Below are positions 60,801 through 64,000 of a DNA stretch of 64,000 nt, piece by piece. Under the pieces are notes generated by a model. The model saw only the letters and a list, made by a program, of their open reading frames with translations. It did no database searches and was not told where the DNA came from. The number at the start of each line of letters is the position of its first letter. Position 1 is the first letter of the stretch. The stretch comes from Austropuccinia psidii (taxonomy: Eukaryota; Basidiomycota; Pucciniomycetes; Pucciniales; Sphaerophragmiaceae). The translations under genes and the position numbers were made by a program. Where the stretch lies: positions 49,524,698 to 49,588,697 of the forward strand of contig JALGQZ010000011.1 of NCBI GenBank assembly GCA_023105745.1, given 5' to 3'.

Positions 60801-61479
60801 AAATCTATTAATGGCAGTAACAATCAAACTCCTGCTATTCTAGAGAAAGGATAGAATACCATACTACCCCAAGATTCCTTGAGGAAGGATTTGGTTGAGA
60901 TAAATCCCACAGCTTATGGATTCAAAGGAATGCTAGAAAAAGCTAGACAGCATTCAGAAAAGTGCATAAAGGACTAATTTTCATATTCCAAAGACAAATG
61001 GGACAAATAAAATGCTACTCCAGACTTCAAAATAGGAGATCTAGTAATTGTATCTACCACTAAATTCAATAACATCAAAGGATGTAAAAATCTCAAAGAC
61101 TCCTTTGAAGGAACTTTTTAATTAAAGGCCCTGCAGGGGGAAAATGCTGTTGAAGTAGAATTATCTGAGGAAATTAGTAATAAGCATCCTATATTTCTAG
61201 TAAGCCTGATAGAGCCTTGCAAATCTGGTGATACTGAAAAAATTCCCCTTGAGGAGAAAAGCGTCCCAGCATATACCTTCTGATAAATAATCTGGTGTTA
61301 AGAAGATTACCAAAGTTCTCAAATAAAGGAAATTGATAACTAAGAAAGTAAGGGAGTACCTTGTCAGGTACAGTGACCCAACCTGTGAAGATAAATGGTT
61401 AGCAGAAAAAGACAAACCTGAAGCTACCAGACTTCTCCAAAGGTTCAGACACACTATCAATAACAATATTACAAAGTAA
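57880..61479 (+). pseudogene. Pol of family B: protease, RT, RNase H, integrase, chromodomain-like tail (dead)
   Basis: Protease active site reads LLLDPG (57971-57988) where family A has IIDSG, followed by TAG. RT is read in 58094-58969 (LRRPAYPASPTSRG, MVGDFTALKTYT, MDALKGFHQN, LRMPFGIK). The YIDD position (about 59025-59040) is replaced by stops. Connection and RNase H follow in 59062-59253, 59260-59556 ([26 protein letters not shown]) and 59666-59935 ([16 protein letters not shown] changed to NAYG). Integrase is in 60255-60854 with [14 protein letters not shown] and AERMIQ, but the DGLAER block reads DDLAER. The last frame (to TAA 61477-61479) holds REYLVRYSDPTCEDKWLAEK, a chromodomain-like tail that in such elements steers integration to heterochromatin. 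Numerous nonsense and frameshift changes make it inactive. Confidence 0.9.
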
Positions 61480-61491
61480 TATTTTTCTTTT

Positions 61492-61503
61492 AGGGGAAGG
61501 GAA
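61492..61503 (+). other. Polypurine tract of family B
   Basis: AGGGGAAGGGAA immediately before the 3' LTR TGTGAGCC. Confidence 0.75.
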
Positions 61504-63272
61504 TGTGAGCCTCACAGATATTGTTATATACCCAAAAGACCACAAATAACAAATCATGTTATACTTATAAAGAAATAAATTTATTTATATTATGAAACAA
61601 ACATTAAAATATAGATATAAAATTTATATATAAAAGAAAAGTCTTATTGTAATTTAAAATTGAAATTTAAAATAATGAAAACACATTTTTCCTTTGAAAA
61701 ATTAAGTAAAAATGAAATTTCAACAAAAATATTAAAATTAAAATATTTTTGGAAAAAAGTGGCATAAAATTTATTATAAATTTTTATCCAACAAATAAAA
61801 TTATGAAAATTATATCACCATTGGATTCCTCATAAAAAGTAAAGTGGGGTCACCTCTGGGTGGAATTTCTGTAACTCAACTTCAAATAAGCTTAAATCAA
61901 GTTTTTAGTATTTTCTGTATGAAAATTGAAAATACGCAAAGCCTTGATTTGATTCACACCAAATGTGGTGTTAAAAATCAATTTTTGTGTTAAAATTGAG
62001 GTGTGGTGCGTAGCTTAGAAGCTAGGAGGAATTGAAGTATTTTCAATTGAAATGTCAAAAGGTGCACATGTATTACATAAGTAAACTTTGATTTACATAT
62101 CAGGTATCAATTATTACAGTTTTTTACTATAAAAACTCAATTGAATTACATATGTAAATTTAGATTATAATACATGATGAGGAATCAATGAAAAAATAAA
62201 ATGGAAAGATTAATTCTGGAGGGGAAAAGGAATCTTGGCTCCAACGGTGACAGAATTCCCCAAATTGCTTTCTGACAGGTGTGGGTTGTCAAAATTAACT
62301 CAAACGTTCAGCACCTTTGGCCTGGAATTGAGTAACAGGGTCTGTGACTCAATTTATGATGAGGTTTTGATACCAACCAGGGAAGTTTGAATTGTTTCCA
62401 AGAGCATAAAACTACCCTACAGTTAAAACAATATTAGTAAAAACAGTTTTAACTGGTTTTGATGTCTTTTACACGCATTCTGACATGTTTTGAAGGCTTG
62501 AAACCAGGTATTGCTAAAGAAATGTCTGATTTAAGGGTCTGAAATGGCTACAATCAGCCCTTTTTTTAATTCAAACAAGGGCTAAATGATTCCATAATTA
62601 ACGTTTCTGTTGTAAGAGCTTTTTCCACAACTGAAAAGAGTAAATTTCACTCTTGGAGTAAGAAAATTGGTGGCTATAAAAGGATGTCTTCTCCCACTTT
62701 TCTCTTCATGCTAGAATCTTTTCCTTTTATAATTGGTTTGAAAACTGTTAAACCAATCAATAAAAATATTGAAACCACCTTTATTAAATCATTTTGAGCC
62801 TTTTAACCATGTTAAAAGATCATTATAATTATTTTTACCCTTGAACCACCCCATAAGTGAATTCAAGCATCTTTTGTGACTGCTAGCTTTGTGACTTTGT
62901 TTTCAAATTCACTCTGGTCACTTTTGGGTGTGTTTTCTCTTTTATCATCTTTCTGAAGACTTTGTTCTTATTTCAATTGCCTGCAGTTCCTTTCTCAAGT
63001 AATTCCAATTGAAATTTCTCTTGAAGAAATTTCTTTTGTAGCCTTGAATATATCTTGTAGAGTATTCTTTGGATAAATTTCTATTTTTGGTAAAACAATA
63101 AATCTTTTTAATATTACTTTTTTATACTTATAAATTCAAAAAAAATCCATTTGGTGTGTTTTCTCTTAAAACTTTCCATTTTAATATTTTTAATTGAATT
63201 GTACCTTATGCAGATTATTAGGACAGGAAAAGTACTTAATTTTGTATCAAAGTTTCATATCCACACCTTTCA
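61504..63272 (+). repeat. 3' LTR of family B
   Basis: Starts TGTGAGCCTCACAG and ends CCACACCTTTCA just before the ATGAA duplication. Collinear with 51875-53697 but heavily diverged. The first 40 bases resemble the start of LTR D (TGTGAGCC, then ATACCCAAA, then CCACAA). Confidence 0.93.
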
Positions 63273-63277
63273 ATGAA

Positions 63278-64000
63278 TATTTTACAAAGGAAAAGAGCCA
63301 AAGGCTTCAAAAATATTGAAGCCAAAAACATAATATCAATTTTAAATTAGCAAATTTTGTATTTATTTCTTAAAGGAAGCTTCATTTTCAATAAAATAAT
63401 TTCATAAAGTAAAGTCTTTTGAGAAAGAATAAAACAATTTGGGCACCATTTTAAAATTTACATCATTCATGAGTATTCCCTTTGAATAATGTTTTCAGAT
63501 TGTATGATACCAAAATACACTTCATATCACATGGCTTGGAGAAACTAATGAGAGAGAGGCATTTAAATGATTGTTACAAAGATTCAAATAACCTCAATAT
63601 GATCATCTCCATGGAAATACTTACAGCTCTTATGTTTTTGATTTACTAAATAGGATATTCTTTTGAAATTTTGCCATAGTATTTGTATATATCATTTTTC
63701 TTGAGTTTGTATTTTTAATTTATTCTGAGGAGCAGTTACAAGCTCTTCTCCATTTGTCATTGATTTGAACTGTTATCTCAATGGATTGGAAATTTCAAAA
63801 GTGTTTTTTACCAAAGGTTTAATTTTAATGATTTTTGGTTGTTGATTTCAATTCTCTTGGGTAATATAAATATGATGAATTGATACTTATCATAATATTT
63901 ATCTAGCATTTATTTCAGAAATATTTGTTCATATATTTGAAAAGAAATAAACTACACAAGCATCTTAACATCTTTTGTGCTTTGAAAAGGAGTCCAAAAT
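63278..64000. other. AT-rich flank right of family B
   Basis: Continuation of the target DNA after the duplication. No open frame over 60 codons and no repeat that I can match. Confidence 0.55.

Larger units (their letters stand above)
51875..63272 (+). mobile_element. Ty3/gypsy LTR retrotransposon, family B (complete, dead; gag split by solo LTR A)
   Basis: LTRs 51875-53697 and 61504-63272 in direct orientation, target duplication ATGAA perfect at 51870-51874 and 63273-63277, primer-binding-like block after the 5' LTR and a purine tract before the 3' LTR. Between them are gag, protease, RT, RNase H, integrase and a chromodomain-like tail, all on the plus strand and broken by many stops and frame changes. 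The two LTRs differ at about one base in six over the first 130 bases compared, indicating an old insertion. A family A solo LTR (54303-55686) interrupts gag. Confidence 0.93.

Overview
The window looks like repeat-dominated nuclear DNA from a rust fungus (Pucciniales). It is strongly AT-rich and packed with nested retroelements. Short GT-AG introns interrupt the few gene-like stretches. The gag-pol, Harbinger-associated and TET/JBP-like proteins resemble families I remember from Austropuccinia psidii (myrtle rust). That species call is from memory and unverified; a eukaryotic fungal nuclear genome is secure. I found no tRNA, rRNA or CRISPR.

Layout. 1-8021: 5' part of a Ty3/gypsy element (family A, minus strand) with one open gag-pol frame running off the left edge, plus its 5' LTR. 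9461-15034: two solo LTRs of family D in opposite orientation, each with a perfect 5-bp target duplication; the first is split by a solo family A LTR (9881-11318, duplication CTTTT). 15210-15359: decayed end of an old Harbinger transposon. 15493-33341: a PIF/Harbinger transposon with 25-bp terminal inverted repeats, a Myb/SANT-like gene, a TET/JBP-like 2-oxoglutarate oxygenase gene and a DDE transposase. Its transposase is cut near the 3' end by an 11.6-kb LTR element (family C, 20259-31848) that has gag and protease but no recognisable RT, RNase H or integrase. 33345-41800: gene-poor DNA holding the only candidate host gene, a four-exon 119-residue coiled-coil protein (36033-36678). 41803-43726: third solo LTR D. 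43727-51869: AT-rich DNA with nothing recognisable. 51870-63277: a complete but dead Ty3/gypsy element (family B, duplication ATGAA), whose gag is split by another solo family A LTR. 63278-64000: AT-rich.

The history can be read as layers. Family B and the D LTRs are old. Family A LTRs landed inside B and inside D. Family C landed inside the Harbinger transposase. The family A element at the left edge has an undamaged frame and is probably the most recent arrival. The most interesting locus is the Harbinger element: its interior order is Myb gene, oxygenase, then transposase tail-to-tail with the oxygenase only about 130 bases away, which makes the oxygenase look like resident cargo.
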